NCBI GenBank assembly: GCA_013289855.1
Contig: JABCZD010000001.1
Span: 310,001-374,000 of the forward strand
Reading direction: 5' to 3'
DNA: 64,000 nucleotides
Source: Acidobacteriota bacterium
GTDB lineage: Bacteria; Acidobacteriota; Terriglobia; Acidiferrales; UBA7541
Shown here: positions 49,759-58,486 of the stretch, one piece after another
How the letters are laid out: every line of letters starts with the position of its first letter
Position numbering within the stretch: position 1 is the stretch's first letter
Notes under the pieces: generated by a model
Seen by the model: only the letters and a program-made list of their open reading frames with translations
What the model was told of the DNA's origin: nothing
Databases searched by the model: none
Made by a program: the position numbers and the translations under genes

Positions 49759-50515
49759 ACCTGCGAATCAGGGACTGCACCGCATCGCGAAATTGCCGGC
49801 CGGTGGCCAGGCGCCGGCCACCGTGGAGTTCCAGTTCGTAAACGCCGTTCATCATTACGTGCGCGGCGCGAATGCGCGAGACGTTCACGATGCGGCCGCG
49901 ATGGATGCGCACGAACTTGCGCGGATCCAGTTTTTTCTCCAGACCGGTCAAAGTTTCTAGCATCAGGTGGGTCTTAGCGCCGCAATGCAACTGTACATAG
50001 TTGTTAGCGGACTCTACCCAGTCCAACGACTCCACGGGAACAAACTCAAAGCGCTCCCCCTCGCGAACCACGAAACGCTCCGGCCAGGATTGCGCAGCGG
50101 CGGTGACCAACGCCTGTAATTGGCGGGAGAGTGCGCCCTCGCTCTGCGCCATCCAGCGATCCTGAGCCCGTGCGATACCTTGCCGCAGCCGCTCCTCATC
50201 AAACGGCTTCAGCAAGTAATCCACGGCATTTAGTTCGAAGGCTTTTACCGCGTACTCATCGTACGCGGTGATGAAAATCACCATGGGCATGCGTTCCGGG
50301 CCGACTTCGCGCACCACATCTAGTCCGCTGCAGTCGCCAAGTTGCACGTCGAGCAGCACCAAGTCCGGCTTCTTGGCCGCGATGGCGGCGATGGCGCTGC
50401 GGCCGTCTTCGCACTCGCCGGCGATTTCGATTTCCGCAATCTTCGCGAGTTCTCGGCGCAGGCCGCTGCGAATCAAAGGCTCGTCGTCAACAATGAGCAA
50501 GCGCAGCTTGGTCAT
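49757..50515 (-). CDS. LytTR-family response regulator
   Basis: 252 residues. A receiver domain (about 1-120) has the acidic pair at D10/D11, phospho-acceptor D56 in LVLLDVQLGD and the Lys in LKPFDEE. A LytTR DNA-binding domain (about 150-250: VESLDWVESANNYVQLHCG, RKFVRIHRGRIVN) follows. It overlaps the kinase gene by 29 nt and is its partner. Targets are unknown. Confidence 0.94.
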   Translation of the reverse strand: MTKLRLLIVDDEPLIRSGLRRELAKIAEIEIAGECEDGRSAIAAIAAKKPDLVLLDVQLGDCSGLDVVREVGPERMPMVIFITAYDEYAVKAFELNAVDYLLKPFDEERLRQGIARAQDRWMAQSEGALSRQLQALVTAAAQSWPERFVVREGERFEFVPVESLDWVESANNYVQLHCGAKTHLMLETLTGLEKKLDPRKFVRIHRGRIVNVSRIRAAHVMMNGVYELELHGGRRLATGRQFRDAVQSLIRR

Positions 50516-51680
50516 GACGCTCCCTTGGCGCAGGCGCCGCCCGGAAGGGCAGCACTATGCGAACTTCCGTTCCGCTGTCACGCGATCCAGACATGGTGAG
50601 TTGGCTCTCGCCTGGGTAAAGGCGCGCGAGCCTCTGAGTTGTGGCGCCAAGCCCGATTCCGATATTTTTTTTCGCCGGGCTGTCCATGGCAAGTCCAATC
50701 CCGTTGTCTTTTACGCTTAGAAGCAGTTGGCTATTTTCTCTCGAAGCTCGCACGGCGATGAATCCTTCGCGGGACACACCTTGCAGTCCATGCTTGATGG
50801 CGTTTTCCAGCAAGGGTTGGAGCAACAGTGTAGGCACCATCGCGCCGAAAGTCTCGGGGGCAATTTTGAAATCGATATGCAGCCGTTCGCCAAAGCGCAT
50901 TTTTTCCATTGACGCGTAGGCTTCCGTGAGGCGCACTTCGGTGGCCAGATCCGTTTCCTGCTCGGACCCGCTGCGAATGGCGGTGCGCAGAAGGTCGCCC
51001 AGGCGCGTCAGCATCTGGCTGGCGGTGCGCGGATCTTCTTGCGTCAATACGGAAATATTTTGCAGTGTGTTGAACAGGAAGTGCGGATTCAGCCGCATGC
51101 GCAAGGCTTCGAGTTCGGCGTGCTTCAGGCTGGCCTGCAAGCGCGATTTCTCTAGAAGCAGCTCCGTCTTTTCCCGTTCGCGGTTCTGCAATTGTAAAAA
51201 ATGCCGGAACACGTAGCTGGCGCCAGCGACGATCCAGAACAGAAAAAACTGGATAGACAACTCCCCCTTCGATACGCCCCAGCCTGCCCACGAGAAAGCC
51301 GGCGGGAATCCATACAGATATTCGACGCCAGAACAAACGTGCGAGGCAATTTGGCATGCGACATACGCGAACAACACGCCCATAGCGGCGAGCACCGCGG
51401 TGTTCCTGGCCCAGCGCTGCCCGCCCAGCGGAAAGCGCTTTTCGCACTGAAAAATGAGCGCACCGAAAAGCGCCGCCGGCCAGAAACAGGACATCCACAT
51501 CAACAGCTCCGGCCCAAGAATTTTCGCGGATACTACATCGCCGCATTGCAACACGTGGCGGCCATAGGCAAGCAAGCCGACGAGCGTCCACGCCAAAATG
51601 TGGACCAGCGGGCCGGGATAGCCGAGCGACCGCGTATTCTTCGGCGGGACGGCCTGCAGTTCGAGGATTGCTTCGGGCAT
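50487..51680 (-). CDS. LytS-like sensor histidine kinase
   Basis: 397 residues from ATG 51680, with GGGAGA upstream; the frame to 51812 is a spurious extension. About five membrane segments (residues 25-170) precede a His_kinase domain with LRMRLNPHFLFNTLQN (phospho-His) and an HATPase domain with LLENAIKHG and KDNGIGLA. No separate sensor domain is seen, so the signal is probably read in the membrane. It pairs with the LytTR regulator. Confidence 0.93.
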   Translation of the reverse strand: MPEAILELQAVPPKNTRSLGYPGPLVHILAWTLVGLLAYGRHVLQCGDVVSAKILGPELLMWMSCFWPAALFGALIFQCEKRFPLGGQRWARNTAVLAAMGVLFAYVACQIASHVCSGVEYLYGFPPAFSWAGWGVSKGELSIQFFLFWIVAGASYVFRHFLQLQNREREKTELLLEKSRLQASLKHAELEALRMRLNPHFLFNTLQNISVLTQEDPRTASQMLTRLGDLLRTAIRSGSEQETDLATEVRLTEAYASMEKMRFGERLHIDFKIAPETFGAMVPTLLLQPLLENAIKHGLQGVSREGFIAVRASRENSQLLLSVKDNGIGLAMDSPAKKNIGIGLGATTQRLARLYPGESQLTMSGSRDSGTEVRIVLPFRAAPAPRERHDQAALAHC

Positions 51681-52051
51681 TGGAATGGTTCTCCCTGCCA
51701 CATTCTTGCACTGTAGAGCGTCAGGGAAAACCATTTTCGGGCCGGATGACCGTGCCGGCGGGTGAACCGCCTTCCCTGCTGGGTGAACGCCCACCGTCGG
51801 TTGAGCAGCCACCGAGTCACGCCGCGCGCTACCTCTTCAAGGAATCTTTAACGAAACTTTTCGCAGAACTGCGGCAGCTCTCGCGTTCATTCTTTCTTCC
51901 GCCGGACCGACTGCGCTAGAAAAACTTTCCCAAGTCTCCAGGTGCGTTCGCCGGGCAAAAAAGTGCGTTCGTCACATATCCGTTGAGCGCCCTGCGTAGT
52001 GGCCGCATACACGGAGGTGTAGAGCAAATCTTTTTATTTGGAGGCAATGCC
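51681..52051. other. Intergenic region between divergent genes
   Basis: 371 nt. No gene seen. It should hold promoters of the kinase/regulator pair and of the lipoprotein; no clear hexamer pair recognised. Confidence 0.35.
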
Positions 52052-52675
52052 ATGAAAAACGCTTTCCTGAAACTTCATCTGGCACCCGTCAGACACATAT
52101 TTCTGGCACTACCGTTCTTCGCCGCACTGCTTCTTACTGCTTGCACCGAACGCACCCCCGCCCAGCAGTACACCGCCAAACTCAACGTAGTCGAGATGTT
52201 CGTTTCAAAAGGCCAACGATTTTCCTGCAGCACCGATTTTCCGCAAGCAGAGTGCGTGCGCGAACTTTCGGCCATACGAGACGTACTGTCCCTCTACCAT
52301 GCGGAAGAACTCGGCCCGTGGCATTGGATTCTCGTGGTCGCCGATGACTGGAAGCCGCTCTTGCGGACGCTCGGAGGCCACTCCACCAGCCCGGCCATGA
52401 CGTCGTACATCGACCGCGAAACTTTGCTGGAGGGTTCCTTCTTCGTCCCCAGCGCGGCCCGCGCCTTCGAATTGCAGCGCGAGTTTCACCTTCCGCTCGA
52501 GGAGTTGCTCACCCGCACGTTGACGCATGAACTGGGCCACGCCTTCTGTGGAGATCCAGACGAGATCAGAACCGAACAGGCGGCTGCACAAATACGCCGT
52601 GGGCTCTATCCGGCGTGCGGCTTGGAGGCCATGCGTGGCGGCAAGAAGCCGGTGAGGGCTGATATTGCTAAGTGA
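52052..52675 (+). CDS. Lipoprotein with an HELGH metalloprotease motif
   Basis: 207 residues from ATG 52052, with GGAGG at 52040-52044. A lipobox (LLLTAC) ends the signal peptide, so the protein is probably lipid-anchored. TRTLTHELGHAFCGDPDE carries an HEXXH zinc motif followed by further acidic residues that may complete the site. The rest is not recognised and the length is small for a protease. Inference: an envelope zinc peptidase of unknown family. Confidence 0.7.
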   Translation: MKNAFLKLHLAPVRHIFLALPFFAALLLTACTERTPAQQYTAKLNVVEMFVSKGQRFSCSTDFPQAECVRELSAIRDVLSLYHAEELGPWHWILVVADDWKPLLRTLGGHSTSPAMTSYIDRETLLEGSFFVPSAARAFELQREFHLPLEELLTRTLTHELGHAFCGDPDEIRTEQAAAQIRRGLYPACGLEAMRGGKKPVRADIAK

Positions 52676-52808
52676 AGCTTTGCATTTGAGACGTCACCCG
52701 CGACTTCGGCATAAGGCGGACATCGGTGGCTAAATCGGCCGCGCGATTTTCCCGTGACATGCGCAAAGCGAACAATGTGCTAAATTCTCCGTTCGCGAGG
52801 TGCGCCTA

Positions 52809-53900
52809 ATGAGGCTTTTGGCCGGGACAATCTGCGTCGTTACCGCAACATTTCTTATAACCGCCGCGGCTTCCGCGCAGACGCCGACAACGTTTCCCCT
52901 GACCGTGACCGAGGGCGATTACGTCGCCCACAATTTCAAGTTCCACTCCGGCGAAGAACTTCCAGAGTTGCGCCTACACTACAGAACTTTGGGCAAGCCG
53001 GAACGTGATGCCCAGGGTCACATAAAGAACGCCATCCTGATCCTGCACGGCACCGGCGGCTCCGGCGCGCAGTTTCTTTCTCCACAATTCGCCGGCGAAC
53101 TCTACGGCCCCGGCCAACTCCTCGATATCACGCGCTACTACATCATCCTGCCCGACGGCATCGGCCACGGAAAATCCTCCAGGCCCAGCGACGGCCTGCA
53201 CGCGCATTTTCCGCAATACGACTACGACGACATGGTCGCCGCGCAGCACCTCCTCGTCACCGAGGGCCTTGGCATCCAACATTTACGACTGATCCTCGGC
53301 ACCTCCATGGGCTGCATGCATTCCTTCGTCTGGGGCGAAACCTACCCCGGCTTTATGGACGCCCTCATGCCCATGGCCTGCCTCCCCGTGCAAATCGCCG
53401 GACGCAACCGCCTCTGGCGAAAAATGTTGATGGACGCCATCCGCAGCGACCCCGCATGGAACGCTGGCGACTACAAAGACGAACCTAAAGAAGGACTCCG
53501 TACCGCGCAAGACCTGCTAACAATTGCCGGCAGCGCGCCACTGGTCATGCAAAAGGCACTTCCCACTGGCGCCGCCGCCGATAAATATGAGGAAGGACTA
53601 GCACAGGCCGCCGCAAAACTCGACGCCAACGACCTTCTTTATCAAGTGAACGCCTCGCGTAATTACGATCCCTCGCCGCAACTCGAAAAGATCACCGCAC
53701 CCGTAATGTGGATCAACTCCGCCGACGATTTCATCAACCCACCCGAGCTGGGCATCGCCGAAAAAGAGAGCCCCCGCCTCAAAAACGGCACGTTCGTCCT
53801 GCTCCCCATCAGCGAACAAACCCACGGCCACGGCACGCACACCTGGGCCATCGTCTGGCAGTCCTATCTAAAACAATTATTGGAAAAATCCGCCCACTAA
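52809..53900 (+). CDS. MetX-like alpha/beta hydrolase
   Basis: 363 residues from ATG 52809 (GAGG 8 nt upstream; GTG 52800 possible). A signal peptide (ending ASAQ) shows export, which argues against a cytosolic homoserine acetyltransferase. ILHGTGGSGAQFLSPQFAGE, LGTSMGCMHSFVWGETYPGF (nucleophile Ser), WINSADDFINPPELG (Asp) and HGHGTHTW (His) are the MetX-type triad blocks. More likely it is a periplasmic hydrolase of the MetX fold than a methionine-pathway enzyme. It is not linked to the SAM-II operon. Confidence 0.82.
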   Translation: MRLLAGTICVVTATFLITAAASAQTPTTFPLTVTEGDYVAHNFKFHSGEELPELRLHYRTLGKPERDAQGHIKNAILILHGTGGSGAQFLSPQFAGELYGPGQLLDITRYYIILPDGIGHGKSSRPSDGLHAHFPQYDYDDMVAAQHLLVTEGLGIQHLRLILGTSMGCMHSFVWGETYPGFMDALMPMACLPVQIAGRNRLWRKMLMDAIRSDPAWNAGDYKDEPKEGLRTAQDLLTIAGSAPLVMQKALPTGAAADKYEEGLAQAAAKLDANDLLYQVNASRNYDPSPQLEKITAPVMWINSADDFINPPELGIAEKESPRLKNGTFVLLPISEQTHGHGTHTWAIVWQSYLKQLLEKSAH

Positions 53901-54034
53901 ACTGCCGCGTGATGCTTACGCCTAACAGCAGAGCTCTCGCTCTACCCATCGCGTCCACAAAACGATAAGATGCCCTGCAACACCCGCTAGCAGAACAGGG
54001 ACCATGCAAAAATGGGCCGTAAGAGAGGCGTAAC

Positions 54035-55660
54035 ATGTTTGTCTATTTGCTGATGGCCTCGTTGCTGTTCGGCGCAAACAGTGGCGGCGAGCCGCAAACA
54101 GCGCCCGTAAACGTGAAAGTGCGCGTCGTGCTGGTGGACAAGGATTTAAATCAGAAGCCCGTTCCCTTCTACGTTATCGATCTTCGACCGGACGGCGCTG
54201 CCAACGCTCCGATAGCATTGAAGACCGATCTCGACGGTAAAGCAGAAAAACCGCTCGCGCCCGGCCACTACGCCATCTCTGCACTCAAGCCCATCGAGCT
54301 GGGCGGCAAACGCTACACCTGGAATTTCGAAATTCAAATCGCCGGCGCCGAGCAGAGCATTAACCTGACCAACGACAACGCCAAAATCGAAGACTTGGCC
54401 GCCAGCGCATCTTCCCCCGGGGAGAAAAAGACTTCTTCCGGCGGAGGCGATGGAGACTTGACGGCGCTTTTCGACAAGTTGAGAAATTCCGTTGTCGCCG
54501 TGCATTCTGAATTCGGTAGCGGCTCAGGATTCCTGGTGGATGCGCGCGGCCTGGTGGTCACCAACAACCACGTGGTGAACTCCTCCAGCTATCTGGCGGT
54601 GCAATTTGACGATAAGCACAAGGTTCCGGCGCGGCTGATCGCCTCGAACTCGGATAAGGACGTGGCGGTGATTTGGTTTGATCCCGCCGCGTTTCGCGAA
54701 GGCGTGGTGGCGCCGCTGTTGGTAAATGACGCGGCCTCTCACCTTGTCGTGGGCCAGCGCGTTTTTACCATTGGCAATCCCTTTGATCGCGAAAAAGCGT
54801 TGACCACCGGCGTGGTGAGCAAAATCGACAAAGACGCCATCAATAGCGACATCAACATCAATCCGGGAAATTCGGGCGGCCCGCTATTTACGCTGGATGG
54901 GCAAGTCGCGGGAATCACCACCAGTCTGCTGCGCAATCTGGCTTCCATCGTGCCCGTGGAAATCGTGCGGCCGGTGGTCGAACAAGCCAAGAAGGATATC
55001 GTGGGAAGCACGCCCCCAGCCCCGCTTCCACTTCCCGTGGAACCTGCCGACATGTTTCCCGCTGACGCACTGCGCCAACTCCTTGTACAAGAAAAGACCG
55101 TCGACATCAAACCGTATGAGTATGATGCCGGAGAGTTTCGCGTCTGGTTCACGACGCCGCCGGTGAACTATGTCCTGCGGCATGAACAGGAGATGGCGAC
55201 GACGCGTAAGGCCGCCAAGCGCTCCGGAGGCGACAGCGCGAACGTGAAGCCGCCCGCCAGCGTGCTGGAAGACGCGCAGGATTACCGTCCGGTGTTGCTG
55301 ATTCGCGTACGCCCCAAGTTCGGAGTGCTTTTTAAAGTTCGTTTTAAGAATGGTTTCGTGCGCATGCGCTTGTTGTGCAACGGGAAGGAACTAACGCCAA
55401 TATTGCCCGGGCGCGCCGAATTCGATTTGTACGACCAGCGCGGGCGCAAGGTGGACACCACCTTTCAAGGTGCGTACGAGTACGCTCCCGATGCGCTAAC
55501 ACCAGCCTGCGGCAATGTGAGCGTGGAGATTTACTCGGAAAAAGATTCGACCACGCCGGTCAGCAGGTCCATCGACGCAACCACCGTCCAACGCGTGTGG
55601 GAAGATTTTGAACCGTTCCGCCAAGCGTTCCCCACCCCCGCGCCAGTTGCCAAACCATGA
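54035..55660 (+). CDS. Trypsin-like serine protease with N-terminal Cna-B-like domain
   Basis: 541 residues with AGAGG before ATG 54035. A signal peptide is followed by a Cna-B/regulatory-like domain (about 25-110: KVRVVLVDKDLNQKPVPFYV) and a trypsin-2 protease domain (about 150-330) with GSGSGFLVDARGLVVTNNHV (His), DVAVIWFD (Asp) and NPGNSGGPLF (Ser). There is no PDZ domain; instead an unrecognised C-terminal domain of about 200 residues ends the protein. It is a secreted or periplasmic protease of HtrA-like chemistry. Confidence 0.85.
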   Translation: MFVYLLMASLLFGANSGGEPQTAPVNVKVRVVLVDKDLNQKPVPFYVIDLRPDGAANAPIALKTDLDGKAEKPLAPGHYAISALKPIELGGKRYTWNFEIQIAGAEQSINLTNDNAKIEDLAASASSPGEKKTSSGGGDGDLTALFDKLRNSVVAVHSEFGSGSGFLVDARGLVVTNNHVVNSSSYLAVQFDDKHKVPARLIASNSDKDVAVIWFDPAAFREGVVAPLLVNDAASHLVVGQRVFTIGNPFDREKALTTGVVSKIDKDAINSDININPGNSGGPLFTLDGQVAGITTSLLRNLASIVPVEIVRPVVEQAKKDIVGSTPPAPLPLPVEPADMFPADALRQLLVQEKTVDIKPYEYDAGEFRVWFTTPPVNYVLRHEQEMATTRKAAKRSGGDSANVKPPASVLEDAQDYRPVLLIRVRPKFGVLFKVRFKNGFVRMRLLCNGKELTPILPGRAEFDLYDQRGRKVDTTFQGAYEYAPDALTPACGNVSVEIYSEKDSTTPVSRSIDATTVQRVWEDFEPFRQAFPTPAPVAKP

Positions 55661-55722
55661 TCTCTGCGAAGTGGCACAATTAGCGTATACAAGGGTAGTG
55701 TGACGAACGGGAGGACTGAAAA

Positions 55723-56382
55723 ATGCGTCTGTTCCGAGTGCTCATGATCGCATCGCTTCTGATCACCGCCGTTCCACGCCCCGCCGACGCGCGCGTGGGC
55801 GCCAAATCTTTGCAGGGATTGTTCTCCGCAGACGAATGCGAAGTGGTACCCGAGCTTCTAGGATCGTGGTCCGTCCCCGGCGTCACTTACTCTGTGCAGA
55901 AAGGCGACCACAATAATTACTGGATGATTGATCGCGACGCGGACGCGAAGACGGGAAACAAGCTAGTCCTCGATATATGCGCCGCCCATATTAGCGGTCA
56001 GCTTTTTTACGATGCAACCTTCCAGATTCTGAGCCCGAGTGGTGAGCCCACCCTTCCACCCGATTTTGTTGTGGGTAGTGGCATCTTTGCCGTCGATATT
56101 CTCTCGGGATTCTGGACGCCCATGCACATTATCGGAAGGCTGGAAATTGAGAAAAATGCGTTGCACTTTCGCAACATAGATGACCAATGGCTGCAAGGCG
56201 CTTTGAAATCTCGACTCATCAACGTGACAAGCGCCCAGGATAATTCCGGTGAATATTTCCTCACCGCAAACAGCAAACAGTTGAAAGTATTTGTGGCTTC
56301 GCTTTCCAACATTCCCAAAGCATTTTCAAAGCAACAAAACTTGACACGCGGTCCCGAACCAACTCCCAAGTCAACGCCTTAA
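55723..56382 (+). CDS. Secreted protein of unknown function
   Basis: 219 residues with GGGAGG upstream of ATG 55723. A signal peptide (about 1-23) is followed by a single domain of about 190 residues with WMIDRDADAKTGNKLVLD and a later beta-rich stretch. No known motif is seen. It lies 63 nt after the protease gene in the same direction and may share its transcript. Confidence 0.65.
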   Translation: MRLFRVLMIASLLITAVPRPADARVGAKSLQGLFSADECEVVPELLGSWSVPGVTYSVQKGDHNNYWMIDRDADAKTGNKLVLDICAAHISGQLFYDATFQILSPSGEPTLPPDFVVGSGIFAVDILSGFWTPMHIIGRLEIEKNALHFRNIDDQWLQGALKSRLINVTSAQDNSGEYFLTANSKQLKVFVASLSNIPKAFSKQQNLTRGPEPTPKSTP

Positions 56383-56624
56383 TTATCTCGGACTGAAACC
56401 TGCCCCTCGCCAACTCCCGCCAGAGGCGGGCTAATCAGTCGTCTTCCTTTCGACGGACCACATATGAAAACAAAGCATTTTAACTCCCTTTATAATCACA
56501 ACCTTTCTCGCATCCCCCACCCCCCCTGCACCCAAACGAATGCCTTCAGAATGCGTCTTAGGCGACAGGTTCCGGCCGGATGCCAGCGGCGACGGAACGA
56601 GTTAGCGCGCCTGGCTCTTCGCTC
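56383..56624. other. Intergenic region with a hairpin
   Basis: CCCGCC (56416-56421) pairs with GGCGGG (56425-56430) over 6 bp but no T-run follows, so termination is uncertain. Nothing else is recognised before the promoter at 56625. Confidence 0.4.
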
Positions 56625-56653
56625 TTGACAACCGGCCCTTTCTCCGGCATAAA
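56625..56653 (+). promoter_or_regulatory. Sigma-70-type promoter of the riboswitch operon
   Basis: TTGACA (56625-56630), a perfect -35, is followed after 17 nt by CATAAA (56648-56653) as -10. Transcription would begin about 56660, just before the riboswitch. Confidence 0.65.
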
Positions 56654-56669
56654 TAAGAAGCTGCTGTTG

Positions 56670-56727
<58 letters not shown>

Positions 56728-56756
56728 AGAGTTTCCCAGAAAGAATTTCTGAGATT

Positions 56757-56786
56757 CCCTCCGAGCACTTTGGCGGAGGGTTTTTT
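56757..56786 (+). terminator. Attenuator-like intrinsic terminator after the riboswitch
   Basis: CCCTCCG (56757-56763) pairs with CGGAGGG (56774-56780), loop of 10, followed by TTTTTT (56781-56786). It lies between the riboswitch and the ThrC-like gene, so SAM binding could act by transcription termination. An extra hairpin, CAGAAA with TTTCTG (about 56737-56751), sits just before it. Confidence 0.85.
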
Positions 56787-56874
56787 GTTTCTCACCCTCC
56801 TCTCGCCCTGAATCCAACCCCAGCAGCAGTGGTCCGAAAGATGCTTTTAATTCTTGCTGGTTTAGGGGAAATGT

Positions 56875-58137
56875 ATGGCTGACTGTTATGAGCTTCGTTG
56901 TCGTGAGTGCGGCAAGACCTGGGGCAACGCTCCGCGCTCGTTTTGTGACGATTGTTTCGCCTCGCTGGAAGTCTCCTTCGATTACGACGCCCTCAAAAAG
57001 ACCGCCCACCGCGAAAATCTCGCTTCCCGACCCTTTGACATGTGGCGTTACAAGGAATTTCTGCCGCTTCCCGAAGACTTCACGCCCCCAAACTCCGTCG
57101 GCGGCACGCCGCTCGTGCGCGCCCGCCACCTCAGCGAGCGCTGGGGCGTGGACAATCTCTATGTCAAGAATGACGCGGTGTGTTTCCCGACGCTCTCTTT
57201 CAAAGACCGCGTCGTCGCCGTAGCTCTGGCCGCCGCGCGCCGCTTCAATTTTCAAACCGTGGGCTGCTCCTCCACCGGCAACCTCGCCAACGCCGTGGCC
57301 GCGCAATCCGCTCAGCAGGGTTTCGACGCCTGCGTCTTCATCCCCGCAGACCTCGAGCCCGCCAAAATTTTAAACACCGCGGTCTACGGCGCGCGCATCG
57401 TGCGCATCCTGGGCAACTACGACCACGTCAACCGCCTCTGCGCGCAAATCGCCGACCGCTTCCAGTGGGGCCTGGTCAACGTAAACCTACGCCCCTATTA
57501 CGCCGAAGGCTCAAAAACGCACGGCTTCGAGATCGCCGAGCAACTCGGCTGGCGCTTGCCGGACAACGTGGTAGTACCGATGGCCGGCGGCTCGCTGATC
57601 GGCAAAATCGCCAAAGCTTTTCGCGAACTCGTCACGCTCGGCTGGGTCGAACCCAAGCCAGTAAAATTTTTCGGCGCGCAAGCCACCGGATGCTCGCCCA
57701 TCTCCGATGGCGTCAAGCGCAACCTCGCTCGCTTCGAGCCGCAAAAGCCGCAAACCATCGCGCGTTCGCTGGCCATCGGCAATCCAGCTGACGGCCCCTA
57801 CGCCATGAAATTAATCCGCGAGTCCGGCGGCTGGGCCGAAGACATCTCCGACCCGGAAATCATCGCCGCAATTAAAGAGCTGGCCGAAGCCGAAGGCATC
57901 TTCGCGGAAACCGCGGGTGGTGTCACTGCGGGCGTAACGCAAAAGCTCTTAACGCAAGGCCGCATTCAGAAGCATGAAACCACGGTGGTCTCAATCACCG
58001 GCAACGGCCTGAAAACCACCGACGCCCTAATCGCCGAGTACCCGCTCTCCGAACCCATTCCGCCGCGCCTCGAAGCCTTTGAAGCGCTGCTCGATCAACA
58101 ACTCGCGGTGCCAACCGCTATAGGAAAAGGAGCCTGA
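56875..58137 (+). CDS. Threonine-synthase-like PLP enzyme under SAM-II control
   Basis: 420 residues, with AGGGG before ATG 56875. An N-terminal zinc ribbon has C9/C12 and C24/C27 (CREC, CDDC). The fold-type II PLP domain has FPTLSFKDR with Schiff-base Lys110, SSTGNLANAVAAQ as the phosphate-binding Ser/Gly loop, and MAGGSLIGKI. Annotation transfer would say threonine synthase (ThrC), which acts on O-phosphohomoserine. However, the usual NPTGSFKDR is PTLSFKDR here, the gene is controlled by a SAM-II riboswitch, and a MoaD-like gene follows by 3 nt. Inference: it may use a protein thiocarboxylate to make homocysteine. Confidence 0.85.
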   Translation: MADCYELRCRECGKTWGNAPRSFCDDCFASLEVSFDYDALKKTAHRENLASRPFDMWRYKEFLPLPEDFTPPNSVGGTPLVRARHLSERWGVDNLYVKNDAVCFPTLSFKDRVVAVALAAARRFNFQTVGCSSTGNLANAVAAQSAQQGFDACVFIPADLEPAKILNTAVYGARIVRILGNYDHVNRLCAQIADRFQWGLVNVNLRPYYAEGSKTHGFEIAEQLGWRLPDNVVVPMAGGSLIGKIAKAFRELVTLGWVEPKPVKFFGAQATGCSPISDGVKRNLARFEPQKPQTIARSLAIGNPADGPYAMKLIRESGGWAEDISDPEIIAAIKELAEAEGIFAETAGGVTAGVTQKLLTQGRIQKHETTVVSITGNGLKTTDALIAEYPLSEPIPPRLEAFEALLDQQLAVPTAIGKGA

Positions 58138-58140
58138 CCC

Positions 58141-58425
58141 ATGTCCATCAGCATCGAAATCCCCACCGCCTTCCGCCGTTTCACCGAAGGCGCGCCAAGA
58201 ATTGATTGCGCCGCAGCCACCGTCGCCGCCGCGCTCAACGAACTCACCACGCGCTTCCCCGCCCTGAGCCGCCACGTCCGCGACGACTCCGGCCAAATCC
58301 GCCAATTTTTAAATATCTATCTCAACGACGAAGACATCCGCTTCCTCAACGGCGAATCTTCCCTTCTCAAAGAAGGCGACCGCGTCCTGCTCGTTCCGTC
58401 GATTGCCGGCGGCTCTTCGAGTTAA
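58141..58425 (+). CDS. MoaD/ThiS-like sulfur carrier protein with GGSSS tail
   Basis: 94 residues, GGAG before ATG 58141, starting 3 nt after the ThrC-like stop. A ubiquitin-like beta-grasp fold is suggested by the N-terminal strand IEIPTAFRRFT, LNIYLNDEDIRFL and KEGDRVLLVPSIAGG. The Gly-Gly is followed by three Ser, so the C-terminus would need trimming before thiocarboxylation. This resembles carriers that are processed by a JAMM-type protease (CysO/Mec+, and HcyS/HcyD in Wolinella). No E1-like activator or protease lies in this window. It is the likely sulfur donor to the upstream PLP enzyme. Confidence 0.85.
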   Translation: MSISIEIPTAFRRFTEGAPRIDCAAATVAAALNELTTRFPALSRHVRDDSGQIRQFLNIYLNDEDIRFLNGESSLLKEGDRVLLVPSIAGGSSS

Positions 58426-58486
58426 TTCCAGATTGGGCGTTGAATCACGCAAGGGTGAGATAGAATCCTCCCCTCGGAGGTGCGTA

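Noticed and set aside
52809..53900. MetX assignment as a methionine-pathway gene linked to the riboswitch
   Set aside because: It has a signal peptide, is about 3 kb away and has separate genes between, so a cytosolic acetyltransferase role is unlikely.
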